Below are positions 28,322-41,346 of a stretch of 64,000 nt of DNA, one piece after another. The DNA comes from Rhopalosiphum padi (Eukaryota > Arthropoda > Insecta > Hemiptera > Aphididae), in contig NC_083597.1 of the NCBI RefSeq assembly GCF_020882245.1, forward strand, positions 38,232,652 through 38,296,651. The letters are read 5' to 3'. Below the pieces are notes generated by a model that was given only the letters and a program-made list of their open reading frames with translations, was not told the origin of the DNA and made no database searches. The first letter of the stretch is position 1. Each line of letters begins with the position of its first letter. The position numbers were made by a program, and so were the translations under genes.

Positions 28322-28486
28322 ATGGATTTAAACCGCGTGTTTTATAGAGATGACCGGGGTGGCGAGCGTCAACACAACACGCGCGATTTACATTTATCCG
28401 CGCGCGGAGTGTACGTGGACGAAACAATGATAACAATAATAATAATGCCTATACGAAAAAAAAATTTTAAATCCACGACAACATAA
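28322..28486 (+). CDS. 54-residue ORF, unknown
   Basis: An ATG-started frame follows an acceptor-like AACTTGTTACAG at 28308-28319 and has a favourable CAGCATGG start context. It begins MDLNRVFYRDDRGGERQ and contains DLHLSARGVYVDE, with a charged, GC-balanced first 40 codons; the last codons fall into AT-rich noise (an isoleucine run), suggesting that a true exon, if present, ends earlier. No domain is recognised. It lies 0.9 kb upstream of a CpG-rich island. Confidence 0.22.
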   Translation: MDLNRVFYRDDRGGERQHNTRDLHLSARGVYVDETMITIIIMPIRKKNFKSTTT

Positions 28487-28655
28487 TATTATTGTATTAT
28501 ATTGAACCCAATGCAATATTATATCGGCGTGCACATTAATTTCGTCCGGCGCAACGGCCTGCGCGTAGCCCCCTCACTATCCCTCTCATCGCCGACAACC
28601 ACCACAACCGGCGACCGCCAAGGTTCGTTCTCTGCGTGCGTATTACATTATGTAC

Positions 28656-28706
28656 AATACACATACACACACACAGACATAGACTCCCACATATATATAA
28701 TATCTG

Positions 28707-28770
<64 letters not shown>

Positions 28771-29187
28771 GTAATGTGCGTGCGTATATACTATATAATA
28801 CAACACATCCCGAACCGATTATATATACCGCGTGCGTGCGGCGGCTGTGGTGTATATATACAGAGAGAGCCGAGAGAGGTCTATGACCGGACAACGTCCT
28901 TTCACTATTCTCCCGCGCCGCCGCCACTAGTATATATATATATATATATATCATATTATTATTGTATGGTATTTTCCTTCTTTCTTTCCTTCCTCTCCGC
29001 ACGGGATTACATAGATGAATATTATGTGTGTAAGATGTTATCTACCTCTCTCGCTCGTCTATATCCATCTATATATCTATCCCTCTCCCACTTTCTCTCT
29101 CTCACTCTCTCTCAATATATATATATATATTATATAGACTCTTTCTTTCGCCACTGAATCGTAGTCGTATATATATATATATATATA
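28656..29187. repeat. Dense microsatellite cluster
   Basis: In order there is an AC-rich run (28658-28675), (TA)n at 28707-28732 passing directly into (TG)n at 28735-28767, (TA)n at 28931-28951, CT-rich tracts at 29079-29113, and (TA)n at 29115-29130 and 29168-29187. The long open frames over this interval (28502-28774, 28636-29157, 28643-29002 minus) are products of the repeats, with Y-I and V-C runs, and are not genes. Confidence 0.9.
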
Positions 29188-29214
29188 AAAGTGTGTACAC
29201 ACAACACATTATAT

Positions 29215-29830
29215 TCTATACGCGGGTTCGTGATGCGGCGCAGTTTGTGGCGCGCGTGAGACCGCCGCCGCGAGACCGATGACCAGAAAACACACATCGG
29301 CGGCGGCGGCCGCGGAAGAATGGAAGGGCATAACGCGCCGATGTCGAACTACTTATATACCTACAACGTCATGTACAATGTGTGTTATTGTGTACGAGAG
29401 AAACACCGGGGAGGAGAAGAAAGAACAGAAAAAAATAAAATAGGAAACCGTGCAGCGTTCGGGTGTATAATATAGAAAGAGCGAGCCTGTGTGTGCGCAA
29501 ACAGAGAACGCGGCATTAGTGTACGCAATCATCGCGATGGACGGAGAGTGGCATCGAAAATGTGTATACAATTTTATTATTATTATTACTATTATACGCA
29601 CGCGTTGCGTGTGCGCCGTCGCGCGTAACACAAAAGAGTTGTGTGTGCGGACCGTAGTAATAATAATTCGCGGGCCGCACACCTTCGCGGCGCGCCGGCC
29701 GGGGGGGGGGGGGGCACGACGTCGGCCGGCGGCGCGGGACGAGGAGGACGACCCGGTCGAGTGCTCGACTCTGCGCGGCGGCGTGACGTCAGTCACTCGT
29801 ACACCCGGCGCACCAACAGGTAAACCGGAG
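29215..29830 (+). promoter_or_regulatory. CpG-rich island, probable promoter region
   Basis: This block is dense in CG dinucleotides and GC-rich, in sharp contrast with its surroundings, and contains a 14-base G run at 29701-29714. Several frames are open on both strands (29353-29796 minus, 29489-29857 plus), as GC-rich non-coding DNA often shows, and they lack motifs. The most useful signals are near its right end: a CRE, an insect initiator and a splice donor, described separately. A rightward transcript starting here is the simplest reading. Confidence 0.45.
29784..29819 (+). promoter_or_regulatory. CRE overlapping an initiator, then splice donor
   Basis: A perfect palindromic CRE (TGACGTCA, 29784-29791) overlaps TCAGTC (29789-29794), which fits the arthropod initiator TCAGTY with its A at 29791. 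CAACAG|GTAAAC at 29814-29825 is a good donor. A start at 29791 would give a 29-nt non-coding first exon; a start further upstream would lengthen it. CRE sites are bound by CREB/ATF bZIP factors. No downstream promoter element fits at +28, because the donor occupies that position. Confidence 0.4.
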
Positions 29831-32800
29831 CTAAAATATATATATATATATGCCTAACGCATCATGCCGGAGCCCCTAAAAAAAAATTGCAAATCCGTAG
29901 GTTTTCGGTTTTCCGCACTCGTTTGTCACGGACGAAACGCTGCTGCTACCGACGATATAACGTGAAAATATACATCGCGTGTACAATAATATTTTATAAC
30001 GCCTGGTACACGCGGCCAATGTATATATGCAATACCGTTTCAGCGATTTGACGTAATTATAGATACGAGATTTTTGGCGGTACCATTTTCTAAACTGCAG
30101 TGCACCTTGTGTACACGCCAATAAACGAAAACCGAACTATCGCTCAAACGCGACTTTTCACTGCACTTCTCTGCGGCAGAAGAATAACGCAGGTCCCCCG
30201 CTGCTGCACAACCGAGATAATTGTATGAATGGTTTTTATTGTGTGTACTTCCCGCAGAAATAATTGATGACGACATTCTACAGGTTGCAGCGTTCAACTA
30301 CAATATTTTAAAATATTTCATTTGCCAACGCTGTCATAAGTCTTTTGTACATTTGAAACTATCGATTTATTAGAGATTTTTTTTTTATCGCTGTTTTCAA
30401 TCGAATTATGAATCCGAGTTCAACGCGACCTGTAGAATGTATAGTAGAAGAATATATAAACATTTAAAACAAAAAAAATACGTTTTTTTACGTAGGTTTA
30501 ACCTAGTTTTTACAGCACCAGCATGCAGTTGAAGAATTTTAAGAAACTGCCTTATAATAAATTCTGACAAGAACACTCCTTTATTTAAAATTCATCTATC
30601 TATAAAAAAGGGACGACATAATTATTTATTACTATACAATGATTAAGAAATTAAACGTATACGAATTAAGAATTAACTATAGGTATTGAGAATATTATAT
30701 TCGTTTTCGTAGTTTAGGTTCATAATATTTATTCATATCGTACAAAAATTATGTTTTGTGTAATGATATGTATAATGTTGTTTAAAAATAGCATTAAACA
30801 AAAGAAAACAATGACTGACATGTGAAAATATCAATTTTTTAATCAACCAATTTGTGTTTGAAACTGATTATTTGGTTCGCTTTTTAGCTATTTTACAAGT
30901 GTTCCAACGTGTGTTTTATACAAATAACAAATTAAATAAATGTGTGCAAACATTTTAAATATTTGTTATGCTATGAAATTTGGCCTTATACACTATACAG
31001 TTATATGTTATGTACATAGTTATCATCATATTACTAATATTATTTGAGTTATGATTTTCAAAATGACATATTGTATAATATTGGTATACCTGCATATTTT
31101 AAGAATAAACTATTTTTTATCTACTTTTCTGATTACAAATTATAATAAAATAACTTTTAATTTTGATATTTTTAAATGTACACTGATTATGATAGATGTT
31201 ATATTAAGGTTAGATTTCATAACACAGTATCTGGCATAGTTGTTTTAAATCATCTACGTTGGCAAAAATATCATAAATATTAGGTATATGCTATATTTTA
31301 AATACCTACATTTGTATACCACCAATTCTGATTACTGCGAATACGCTACCTAAAAGTTATATAGTTCAAATTCCACTAGATAGTATAGTATAATAATATA
31401 ATATACAAGTATAGGTACAATACAAATTGTACACATAGGTACGGCCAGAACCGCCAAATGATTACTTGTATGCTATTAAAAAAATATTATTATTTTAGAA
31501 GTTTGAATAAATGACTATGTGTGGTAACAAACTACTAAGTTGTTGAAGTAACAAAATAAATATTAGACCTGTATCCATTCATAATTAAAAATAGTGTGAC
31601 CGGAAACGCGTTTATTTAAATCTAAAACTATTATAACATATTATTTACATAATATAATCTATAATAGACTTGAATAGTTATTAAGCCATTATTGTAAATA
31701 CATTCCAAATAGTTTTTATTTAAGTATATAAAGTATAAACTATTATTTACCTATAGCGAAAACAAATACGAGTATATAGCCGAGAAGAAGAGTTATAATC
31801 TATGCCCATTATATAGATATGATATATTGATTAAACTGTGTATTATGTATAAATATGGACTTATACCCGGCAATAATAATATACAGACCACATGACGTAT
31901 GGTTTATCTTTATTAACATACTTTTTCCATTTGATATTCAAGTCCGAGTATAGAATTTTGGACATTGACTTGTAAATATTGTCAGGTATTATCTATATTC
32001 TATAAATATATACATTATATACCGTAAACAATGTCTTAAACTAGCATGTAGAATAATATTTCATTTTAAGTTACACTTTAAAACGAAGATAACTCGTCCG
32101 CATAAAAATTCAACTACAAAAGTGTTTTATGATGGAATTATTAAAGGAAACGTTCGTAAAAGTCATTATTTTATGCTCCTAGAGTAAATATTATAATTAA
32201 AATTATGCCAATCGTCAATATTTAAGTTTATTAACTAACAACTGATAATAATATGTATAGGTACGTTAAACATCGACTATCATTATATTATTGCGTTTAA
32301 ATTGAACTTTCTGAATCGATGAGTAAAATATTCTCAAATAGAAAACGATATATTATACTGCGGTATGGTTAGTATCTCAATACCGTGTTCGTCTCCATTG
32401 GTAATTTTTCTTCCATTAACATTTTTTGAAATAAGATTCAAAAAAATGATTACGGTACTGGAGAACTGCAGCGACGGTTATTATACACAGGAACCGGATA
32501 GAGGAATATATGAGTATAATATTATTATGAGTGGACTGACACGTGTACGAGGATACACACATTGTGAGACACTGTACCTTTGTCTGTACTCGGTAGTCAG
32601 TTAGTCTGTAAATTATATTATGTCGTTCGTCTGATGTTAATAAATCAATTCGTGTTTGAAATATCATCTTTGGTCGTTGACAATCAATCATCCGTTTATC
32701 CGAAATGACCGAAAACATATAATATTACACACCTACGATGAATTCACAATGATAAAAGTATATAATAATATGTACAGTCTGGTCGGAATGATGTGCCAGT

Positions 32801-35649
32801 GTGCCACGCCCGATAAGACAATAATATAATATGTATAATAAAAATATATTATTTGCAATACTACGATGTGACTATACAGTATACATATATAATATATGTA
32901 TATATATGTAATTGTTCCAGTAAATTAGTAAATTAACAGATGAAAATGTATGACCATAAATTTTTTTTTAAACCTGCCTGTATCAATTTTGATTGGTATA
33001 AAATGAATAGTTTATATGTAAATATGTTGTACGCGGTTTGCACCGTTCACACAACGTGTACACGGTGCGACAGTTGCTGCTCCTGCTGCTATTGTTGTTA
33101 TAAAATAAATTTAAATAATGTGGATGACAAAAATCAAAACTGAATATACGGGTCCGATATATTATTTCTTACGGTAGATCGTGCGCGAAAAGCTTTAGGC
33201 ATGTGTACATCGTACTATATTGTTTAAATTATTCAAAATGGAGCTTAATATTTTTATTTCAAGATAAGCGAAAAGGGGACAAATAAAAAAAAACGATTGT
33301 GACAACGAATGACAGATGTACGTCCGTCACGAATTTCCATACTTATGCAAATTAAGACGACCGAAACTCTGATAAAAGTATGAATATTATAATATACGTT
33401 TTACGTGATGCACGTTGATAATATATTATAATAATATATTTTAATAATAGGTTTTATGTGCACGTGTATATAGTCACTGTGTATCCGGTCTCTGGTCACT
33501 GAAAGTCTGAACAAATGTTTTATGTTTAATCTTATCCGACATAATATTATCATATTTTCTACTGCAATATATGCAAAATTGCGCGGACGTTATATTATCT
33601 ATTATTTTGACGTTAAACGCAAAAAATTGCTACATGCCGTGTATTTTTTATTATTATATATATTGGCGAATGCAAACATCCGACTGTCTTTTTTAATATA
33701 ATGGTTTTTTTTATCATCATTTGGTTTTTATCAAAGTGCATCATTTTGTTTACAATACATATTAAAATGTTTTAACAGTTATAAAAAGTATACATGTATA
33801 TATTAAATATAATATTATAAAAAAAAACATTAGTGATGGAAAACGTATGATTGATATAATATACGTTTTGAAATTTATGTAATTGTGAAAGCATAAAGCT
33901 GTTAGAAGAATAATATTACAAACTGATAAATGTTTTCAACTAAATATAAATATATATTTTATTGGTATAGATTAGATATAACCAAAATACGTTAGTCTAT
34001 TTATTTTTTTCCTCCTTTAAAACCATACATAATTGAGAAATCGTATTTATATTTCAGTAATTTTCTATTCAATTACAACGTAGCTATGTGTTTTTATTAT
34101 ACACGTGAATTTCGTTCCTTTGTTCCCGTGTAAAAAATCTACTCCGTGTACCTACCTATATGTGAAAACCATGTACCGGCCGTGTACAGTTATTTTTCAA
34201 CTTGTTCGACAGACCATGAAGGCATTGTTGGAAAAATAAACCACTGTAGGGCCATCGCAACTAGAATGATTTCAGTCATGAGAGAATATTTTAGTAAGTA
34301 CATATATATATATATATAATATCGTGTTTTCTAATTTATATTTCACGACTATTATACAAGAATCGAAACTAAAATATCTTAAGTACTAAGTATATACCCC
34401 GATAGTTGTATATGTGCGTATATATATAAATATATATATATATATCCATATACCATAATAGGCTATAACTATAGCCTATAAGTTATAGCCAGTGTGTAAC
34501 CTTGTAAGTCATAATATTCGTATAAAAACATTTTGAAGATTTTTTTTAATTAACGAATCATTGAAGTATTCCTCGGTAAAAGTTGAAGAAAAAAATTATC
34601 CGTTTTGTAATTATAACGTTCGAGTAATCTTCTTCGTGACTTTAGGGTTCCCAAAGCCAAAAGTAATTTTATAGATAATTACACCGAAAGCCGTTCCTGC
34701 TAACGTTTATTATTATTGTTACAGAGACGTGCTGTTGTTATTACATTCCTGAATAAAATGTAATATTGAAGACATCAAAGTGATCAAACTTATTGCAAAA
34801 TAAGTCTCTGTACACGGAAAATTATGAGTCTAAAATAGTTAAAATATGTACCAATGAAACAGGGTCTTACAATGCAGGACGCAATGCCGGTAAAAGGAAT
34901 ATACCAACCGAAAATGATCTGTTGAATTTAACTTTATTGTTCGTATTTTAATTTTCGTCTTCCTTATCAGGTATATTATTACAAGTCATTTTATTAGTAG
35001 AGGTGCTTATACAAAATATATATAAATATAAACATACATAATAAATGTATATTATTATATTCAAATATGATTTTTGCATTTTTAAATGCACACAATTTTG
35101 TACAGCTATAAATAAATAGATTTATCATACCTCAATAATTATAATGTCAATATATGTGTGTATAACGGTTTAATATCATAGAAAAGTACAGCTCCGGTTT
35201 TTAATAACAGTTGATTAAAAACCAAGTACATTCTGTGTGCATAGTTATTTAAATATTTTACATACATTAACCTATTTATCCACGCATCACAGTGACGATT
35301 AGAAAAGTTTCAAAATAAACCATTTTGCATCAATAGCTGATAGGGAAACAATCAAATTCCTGTCTAATAATATACGATTGGCATAGTATAATTAACTGTA
35401 TTTTATATACATACTGTGCAGTGATATTATTTATTTATCTATACTTTTCGGCAGCAAGAGTAGTACTATTTTATGTATACAATTTCGTAGGTATCTATAT
35501 TTATTTTTATTTTTTACAAGTATTTTGTAAAAAAAAATTATATGGTGTGAAATAAAAAATAAATTAAACTTATAAACGAGTAAGTACTTCGTCTCTGTCA
35601 TATATTATGTCCACATAATATATTATATATTATATACTCAATAGTGGCA
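29831..35649. other. AT-rich spacer
   Basis: The segment 29876-30300 keeps moderate GC and has two short minus-strand frames without motifs. The region 32365-32718 is open on both strands (79 codons plus, 100 codons minus), so neither is defended. TGCTGCTCCTGCTGCTATTG at 33075-33094 is a short cysteine-type triplet run. Otherwise there are TA runs (for example 34300-34318, 34425-34445) and dispersed palindromes. Confidence 0.45.
34461..34490. repeat. Nested 10-bp inverted repeat
   Basis: GGCTATAACT (34461-34470) and AGTTATAGCC (34481-34490) are exact reverse complements around ATAGCCTATA. The central segment can instead pair with the left arm (GGCTAT with ATAGCC), so two mutually exclusive hairpins are possible. 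Function is unknown. Confidence 0.75.
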
Positions 35650-36042
35650 ATACTGGGTGATTCATCAAACTGGCTCACTCATATTTTTTTCCCTTTAATA
35701 ATAAATATTATTTAAGGATGCAATTTTTAAATATTCATATTTTTATATCACTTAATCAGTGTCATATATAAAACTTCTTATTTTTAAATGAGAAGCACCC
35801 AATTTTCCTGTTCATCATTAAGCATTTATAGTAAAACAGGGTTGATTTGGTTCTTATTTGAAAAAATAGAAGTTTATATTGCAAGTGTTACATGCTACTT
35901 CTTAAATAGTATTAAATAATCTAAATATTTGAAAATGAATTCATAAAATATACTTGAAAATTTCAAAAATGAGAATTTGAATAAGTATATGTATTATTAA
36001 AGGATCAAATATGAATGAGCGTGTTTGGTGAAACACACTATA
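35650..36042. mobile_element. MITE, shared-TIR family, diverged copy
   Basis: The left end ATACTGGGTGATTCATCAAA continues CTGGCTCACTCATATTT. The right end as reverse complement is TATAGTGTGTTTCACCAAAC then ACGCTCATTCATATTT, an imperfect terminal inverted repeat of about 35 bp. The body is non-coding and AT-rich. The left end resembles those at 8132 and 49905, so the three may be branches of one family. The transposase source and superfamily are not known from the sequence. Confidence 0.6.
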
Positions 36043-37189
36043 TCGATTTGTTTTTTTTTTTACCATGTTCATCTCGAGTTGATATTTAGGATCTATTAAA
36101 TAAAAAGTATAGGAGTATTAAACAGGTACTAGCTGTTATTTTTTACTTTGCCTATAAATATACTCGTCATTCACACGTCACATTAGCGCCGATCAGTTTC
36201 GTGACGTTTTCACAATTGGACGATAAAATTTAAATTTTTTGCTCATAAAAACCTGTCCCAACTGTTGCGAGAAACCTGTTTTTATGTATATTTTTTTCGC
36301 CCCGGACGCGTTTACTATTATTCACATTGCACTACTGCAAGCGCTTTGGGTAAAAAATATTATTATATATATATGTTTATTCATAACGTCGTGACGTGTA
36401 AACGAAATAATATGTATAATAACCTACACGTTAAAATATATATTATGGTAATATGCGTAACGAGACATGCAAGTGCTGCAGTGATGGAGTGGCCGATACA
36501 TGCTGTCTCTACCAATAATATTTTAATAAGATGCGAAATGTACAACGACGAGACACGTTCGATTATATTAAAAACAATATAATATATTGGTTATAATAAT
36601 GATAGTTAGGTGCTGGTAAATATTTTAGCACATTAATTGCTTAATATATTTAATTTTATAAAATTTAATTGGCTAATGGCTTTAAAGTCTTTACGTTCTT
36701 ACAATTTTTAAGAATATAAGCGTCTTTTAATGTTTTTTTTTTTTGGTAATTAGAATCATATATAGTATTAGTATTTTAAATATTAAGTAACGTTATTTTT
36801 TTTCTTTCTTTTTTAAAGGTATTGTTTAATGTATAATATAGTTTCAAACTTTTGACTAGCTTATTTTATGCAATGTTTTCCCGGGACCAATAAATAATAT
36901 TATAATAGCATTATTAGCATTAACTATATTATATTCTCGCGATTGGTATAGAGGTTAGGTTATTATAATATGACATTGTACAGTATATACCAATAACACG
37001 GTATTATACGACGAGAGTGCAATTCAGTTGTAAGTACGTTCTTCGCGTTTCTATGCGAGTACACTGCACTATTATATATATATATATATAGATTCGTCAA
37101 ATTATATACCTTTATGATTTACCGCGCCCCCTCCCCGCGTCAACCGTCCCACCTGATCCGAAAAGAGTAATCGAAAAATAAAAAATTCG
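36043..37189. other. AT-rich spacer before a C-rich tract
   Basis: A 105-codon frame (36265-36582) has no motif and starts from an alternative codon; it is treated as chance. TTCAGTTGTAAGTACG near 37023-37038 combines an initiator-like TCAGTT with a GTAAGT donor but has no further support. A (TA)n run is at 37073-37091. Confidence 0.4.
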
Positions 37190-37598
37190 ACAACCTCCCA
37201 TCAACCTCCCCTCCCCCTACCACCCCAACACTACTCAACCACTACCCACCCGCCGCACAATCGAGTTATTTCGCCTCTTTCCACCGAGACAGCTACTGTG
37301 CGGCGGCCTGTATTATTATAGTTGCATCGCGTTCCGACGGCGACGCACGCGGAGCTCGTTTTATCGCGCCGGGGTCGTCGACCTCCAAATATTTCCTGAA
37401 GGCAACGCACGCGGCAGCGGCCTACACCGCCCCGCCGCAGCCGCCGCCACCGACGAATGCGTTTTCGAAAGTGTGTGCGCGCCACCCGTGGAAATCTCTT
37501 CACGCGCGTCCGCCGGACGCTGCAGCACGACCGCCGAAATATAATATAATGATGATGATAATGATGACGATGATGACGACGACGATGACGATGATAAT
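37190..37598 (-). promoter_or_regulatory. C-rich tract plus CpG island; GA(T/C) triplet run
   Basis: From 37190 to 37255 the plus strand is a strongly C-rich, G-poor tract; the minus strand therefore carries many runs of three or more G separated by short spacers, a potential G-quadruplex. Then 37256-37540 is CpG-dense and GC-rich, with open frames on both strands (37231-37503 minus, 37361-37624 minus) lacking motifs. A GATGAC/GATGAT triplet repeat follows at 37549-37598. Taken together this resembles a promoter or 5' exon; the direction is not settled. Confidence 0.35.
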
Positions 37599-38003
37599 GT
37601 TAATATTCGTACGATTATTACCACAATGCGCGCGTATAGTCTCTGCGCATGCAGCTGCAGCGATGCATAATATTACACGAGGAAAAACTCGATAGTAATA
37701 GCAGGCATACTATACCTATATACGTGCAGATGTACATAGGTATAGTCCATGTCTATATAATGTAACAATGCTGAACGATAATTCCTAAGCGCGCTGAGCA
37801 ACACACAGAATTAAAGACCCACTGCCCTGCAAGATATGGATTTTTATGTCCTTATGAGCCTATATGAATATATATTATTTTTTTTACAGCTGAAAAACAA
37901 CATTGTTATATTTTATTACGCATGTTTTTAACATTTATCACACCACGCCCGTCCGTTTTAGACTCGAGGTAAATAAGTGTCTCAAAAATACCCTTCGTCG
38001 GCA

Positions 38004-38011
38004 CGCCACTG
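38004..38011. mobile_element. Isolated hAT-like terminus
   Basis: CGCCACTG is the right-end form of the octamer that bounds the proven hAT-type element at 52201-53192. Read inward on the minus strand it continues CAGTGGCGTGCCGACGAAGG. No matching left end was found upstream, so this is a solo end or truncated relic. Confidence 0.3.
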
Positions 38012-41000
38012 CACTGTAACTCTTTAATAATGTATATTATTATATGATATTATGTACAATATTATATCGCATTGGTCGTAGTCCATATAGTATCGTTCGT
38101 TTGAAAAGTCCGCCGCAAATGCACTACAAGAACACGGGAACGCGTTGGTAATAATATGCGCCATTGTTTCGCCGGCGTTGTTTTTCCGGATCATAAGCCG
38201 CTGCTTTGTTCGGACGAAAATTAATATACCGTTGAATAATTTTACACTTACGTCGTCTAGGATTTTCCATCGCGCAGACACGCACATTTACAAACGAACA
38301 CGATACATTATTGCGGTTACTCGACCGTATATACTTATATGATCAATGCGCGAATATCCACTAAATACAATATCATTATAACAATACATACGATCGAGTA
38401 TTTTTGCGATAATAGTGTACATAATAATGAATTGGCCGTCGAAGTTTATAGGTCCATATATATATATGGCGATGATGTGCTGTGGCATGGATACTTCATA
38501 TACTTCCGGCGATTTGCATCCCGCATACACTCGCACCTATACAATACAATATACATTTATTAATAGCCGACCGGTCCGCGATCAAATTATTATAATATAT
38601 GTATGTATAGATTTCCGCGTGAAAACGCTAGGCTCTTCATTTGCCAATATTATATACTGACGACGGCGTATAACATTAATAATAATATTTTATAACGAAA
38701 TACAAAAACGTGCGCGCTTAACGATCATTTATTATATAATACATAAAATGTATAATTGTCGTCCGCTGAACAATATTGGAACATAAATAATGTAATATTA
38801 TGTTGAATCGAGGTATTATAATTAGTATGCACTACAATATCGATGGTGGTGTAACGCTAAAAGTTCCCCCCCCCACACACACAACACCATAAAAACGTAT
38901 CGTATTTACGTCGATCGCAGGTAAATTCGTTAGAACGTACCGCACAATGATTCGATAATAATACGCGTAAGTATATACTATCACACTGCGTCTGTATACG
39001 CAGATTGAAACTAAACAGAAATCCGGACGACAATGTAATAATGATATCGCAACAGCGACCCGCTGCGAACATTAAAATATCGTCTCGCTTCGATTGGCGT
39101 CCCAGCCGATTACGAATAAGGACCGTGGTTAATCCTGCGTGCTTTTATAATAAGCAGTGATAAATCGTATTCGCATCGGAAGAGCTGCAGCAGTCGTTGA
39201 ATGGTGAATTTACAGAATTCGGTTAACCGCGCCGTTTAAACCGTTCCACCTTGATATTGGGTTACTTCCACGTTTTTTGAAGATTTTAACGTATATATAT
39301 TATATATATATAAATCAATTTTCCTTGCGCTCATGAGAAACCGCCGACCGAATCGGTCTGTTGAAAACCGATCGTTGTAACGCCTCACGCGCTTTTCTCG
39401 GATTTTGGACAGAACGCTGCACGAAATAGGTACTGCAAACATGCAGTCAGGGTTGGAAAGCGTTTTAAATGAAATATTTTGGATAAATATTTATAATCGT
39501 GGTTATAGGAAGATCACAAATAATTTAATAACATAAATAAGTAATCATTTTTATAGAATTAAAAAATAAACTAAAACACCGGGTTTTATCATTTTATCAC
39601 GAAGGACTGTTAAAGTATTTTTTAAATAGTTAAGATAAGATTAACTGGTCTTAAGGCATTTTGTGAAAACTGTTCAGAACAAAAACACTATTGATTTATC
39701 TGAATAAATCAATTATTTTGTGATATTTAAAAAATATTTATAATACTGTAACAAATTTTAAATGTAGACGATTTTAATTTTTTTCTTTTACAACTATTAT
39801 TATTATTATTATTATTCTATTATAGACTTCATAGTACTCATCAAAATAAATGTATTTAAATCGACTTCTTGCATTGTGTAATAAAATAAAATGATGTTAT
39901 AAATATAAATATTAATGTCAAGATTTATACTTACAAAATAAAACGAAAAAAAGCTGTGTAAGTACTAATGTATTATTATATATTATTTTAAAATGAAAAT
40001 AGTATTAATCTCTCTCTTTTTTTTAACTGATTAGTTAATGGTTAGTCAAACGCGACCAGAACAGCGTTACATTTAGCGTTTATTGGTTAATTCGTGTATC
40101 AATACAAGTTATATTACAGAACTTGTTTAAGCTAATACATAAAGGAATACAGCTACAATACCATTAAACGTGTTAAGCATTAAAATGGTGGTGGGAGGTG
40201 TATATCCCCAAAATTCTATAAATTATGGTAAATTGTTTGCTTAAGCTCTATTCGCCTACCCACGTCCCTACGGAATTTGATTAATCCCATTAGTAGATAT
40301 TATATATTAGCATATTTTCGATTGAAACTTATATTTTTTTATCAAGATCTCGAGCGTAGTCAATATGATAATATGTGCATCGTTTGAAACACGCGTTGAA
40401 TCATTTACTCTGCATCACGAATTAAGATGAACGGAGATGAAAACCGTTTTAAACGATAACAATAACTATTAATATAATACGCGTGTTATGGGGTCATCAC
40501 ATACGGCGCAATATCGGAGAAGCAGATGTCGACACGTGTTGGACTACGATATTAAAAATCAATTACTACGATATTATGCCGTTCTTATTCTCAGATATAA
40601 TAATATTACACTCGCATATAACATTTTGTACGCGTTTTGATTACATTTTTACAAAAAAGAAAAAAAACGTTTTAATGCGACACTTATGAGAGCAACGCTC
40701 ACGATTTCCAAAATATCGTATGATTATATATTACACTAAAATATAATTCGTGTTTGATCATAGATATAACGCTTGGGAAGGTATAATGAGAGAATTAATG
40801 TGCGATCAGAGATATTATATTATAATCTAAAAATTTTCCACGGTCTATGAACTGCACGGCGTCGGTCTTTCGTACTTCGCGTAGGTACATTATTTCTACC
40901 ACAGCATGTATTATATAAATATAATTTTAGATTAACTGCAATATCGTACTTTACGATATAATAACATATGATATATTATAATATCAAAGTGTTATTTTAT

Positions 41001-41055
41001 TGTTTTCAAACTATTTATTTACTATTATCTTTAGAAAATATATATCTGATTTAAA
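38012..41055. other. Spacer with short frames on both strands
   Basis: The parts 38024-38660 and 38857-39442 have moderate GC and several overlapping short frames on both strands (for example 39236-39442 minus, beginning MFAVPISCSVLSKIREK), none with a domain. An ATT microsatellite lies at about 39795-39817. Nothing is strong enough to call. Confidence 0.4.
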
Positions 41056-41172
41056 GGGGGTATGGGGGGCTTTGCACCCCACGGGTCTGTTTGAAGTTTT
41101 TTAAGGGTATTTGGGACATTAAATTATTTTATCTTGTTCGCCGAGTATTTTTGAACTACTTCGGCGCCACTG
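41056..41172. mobile_element. hAT-like right end with GC-rich subterminal hairpin
   Basis: The sequence ends in CGCCACTG at 41172; on the minus strand it begins CAGTGGCGCCGAAGTAGTTC. About 100 bp inward there is a short G/C palindromic block (GGGGGGCTTTGCACCCC near 41066-41082), similar in style to the G/C block just inside the left end of the element at 52201. No left terminus was found, so it is probably truncated. Confidence 0.4.
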
Positions 41173-41346
41173 AATATATCTGTATACCGGCAGATAGGAC
41201 GTCGGAAAAATCCTAGAAAAAATTCTGACTTTTCTCCTTAAAAATTTAACCGTAATAACGACGTCGGTCAAGGTGATAATATAGCCATCATCGTATAGGT
41301 CGCGAAATAAGACTGCATTTTTAAACCCGATAATCTTCGAACCCAT
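41173..41346 (-). CDS. Candidate exon-like frame abutting a transposon end
   Basis: On the minus strand an ATG at 41346 opens MGSKIIGFKNAVLFRDLYDD followed by GYIITLTDVVITVKFLRRK, a balanced, protein-like composition. The frame runs into the hAT-like end at 41172, so the original end is unclear, and the last residues before the stop near 41119 would be transposon-derived. The acceptor and donor are not convincing. It lies downstream, in the minus direction, of the CpG island at 41750-42430 and could be its second exon, but this is inference. Confidence 0.2.

Noticed and set aside
28502..29157. Open frames of 90-173 codons over the microsatellites
   Set aside because: They are products of TA, TG and CT repeats (YIYI and VCVC runs), with overlapping frames on both strands.
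29353..29857. 147-codon minus and 122-codon plus frames in the CpG island
   Set aside because: Both strands are open because of GC richness; there is no domain or start context, and the plus frame runs through the donor at 29820.
32365..32718. 79-codon plus and 100-codon minus frames
   Set aside because: The two strands are open over the same bases; neither has splice, start or domain support.
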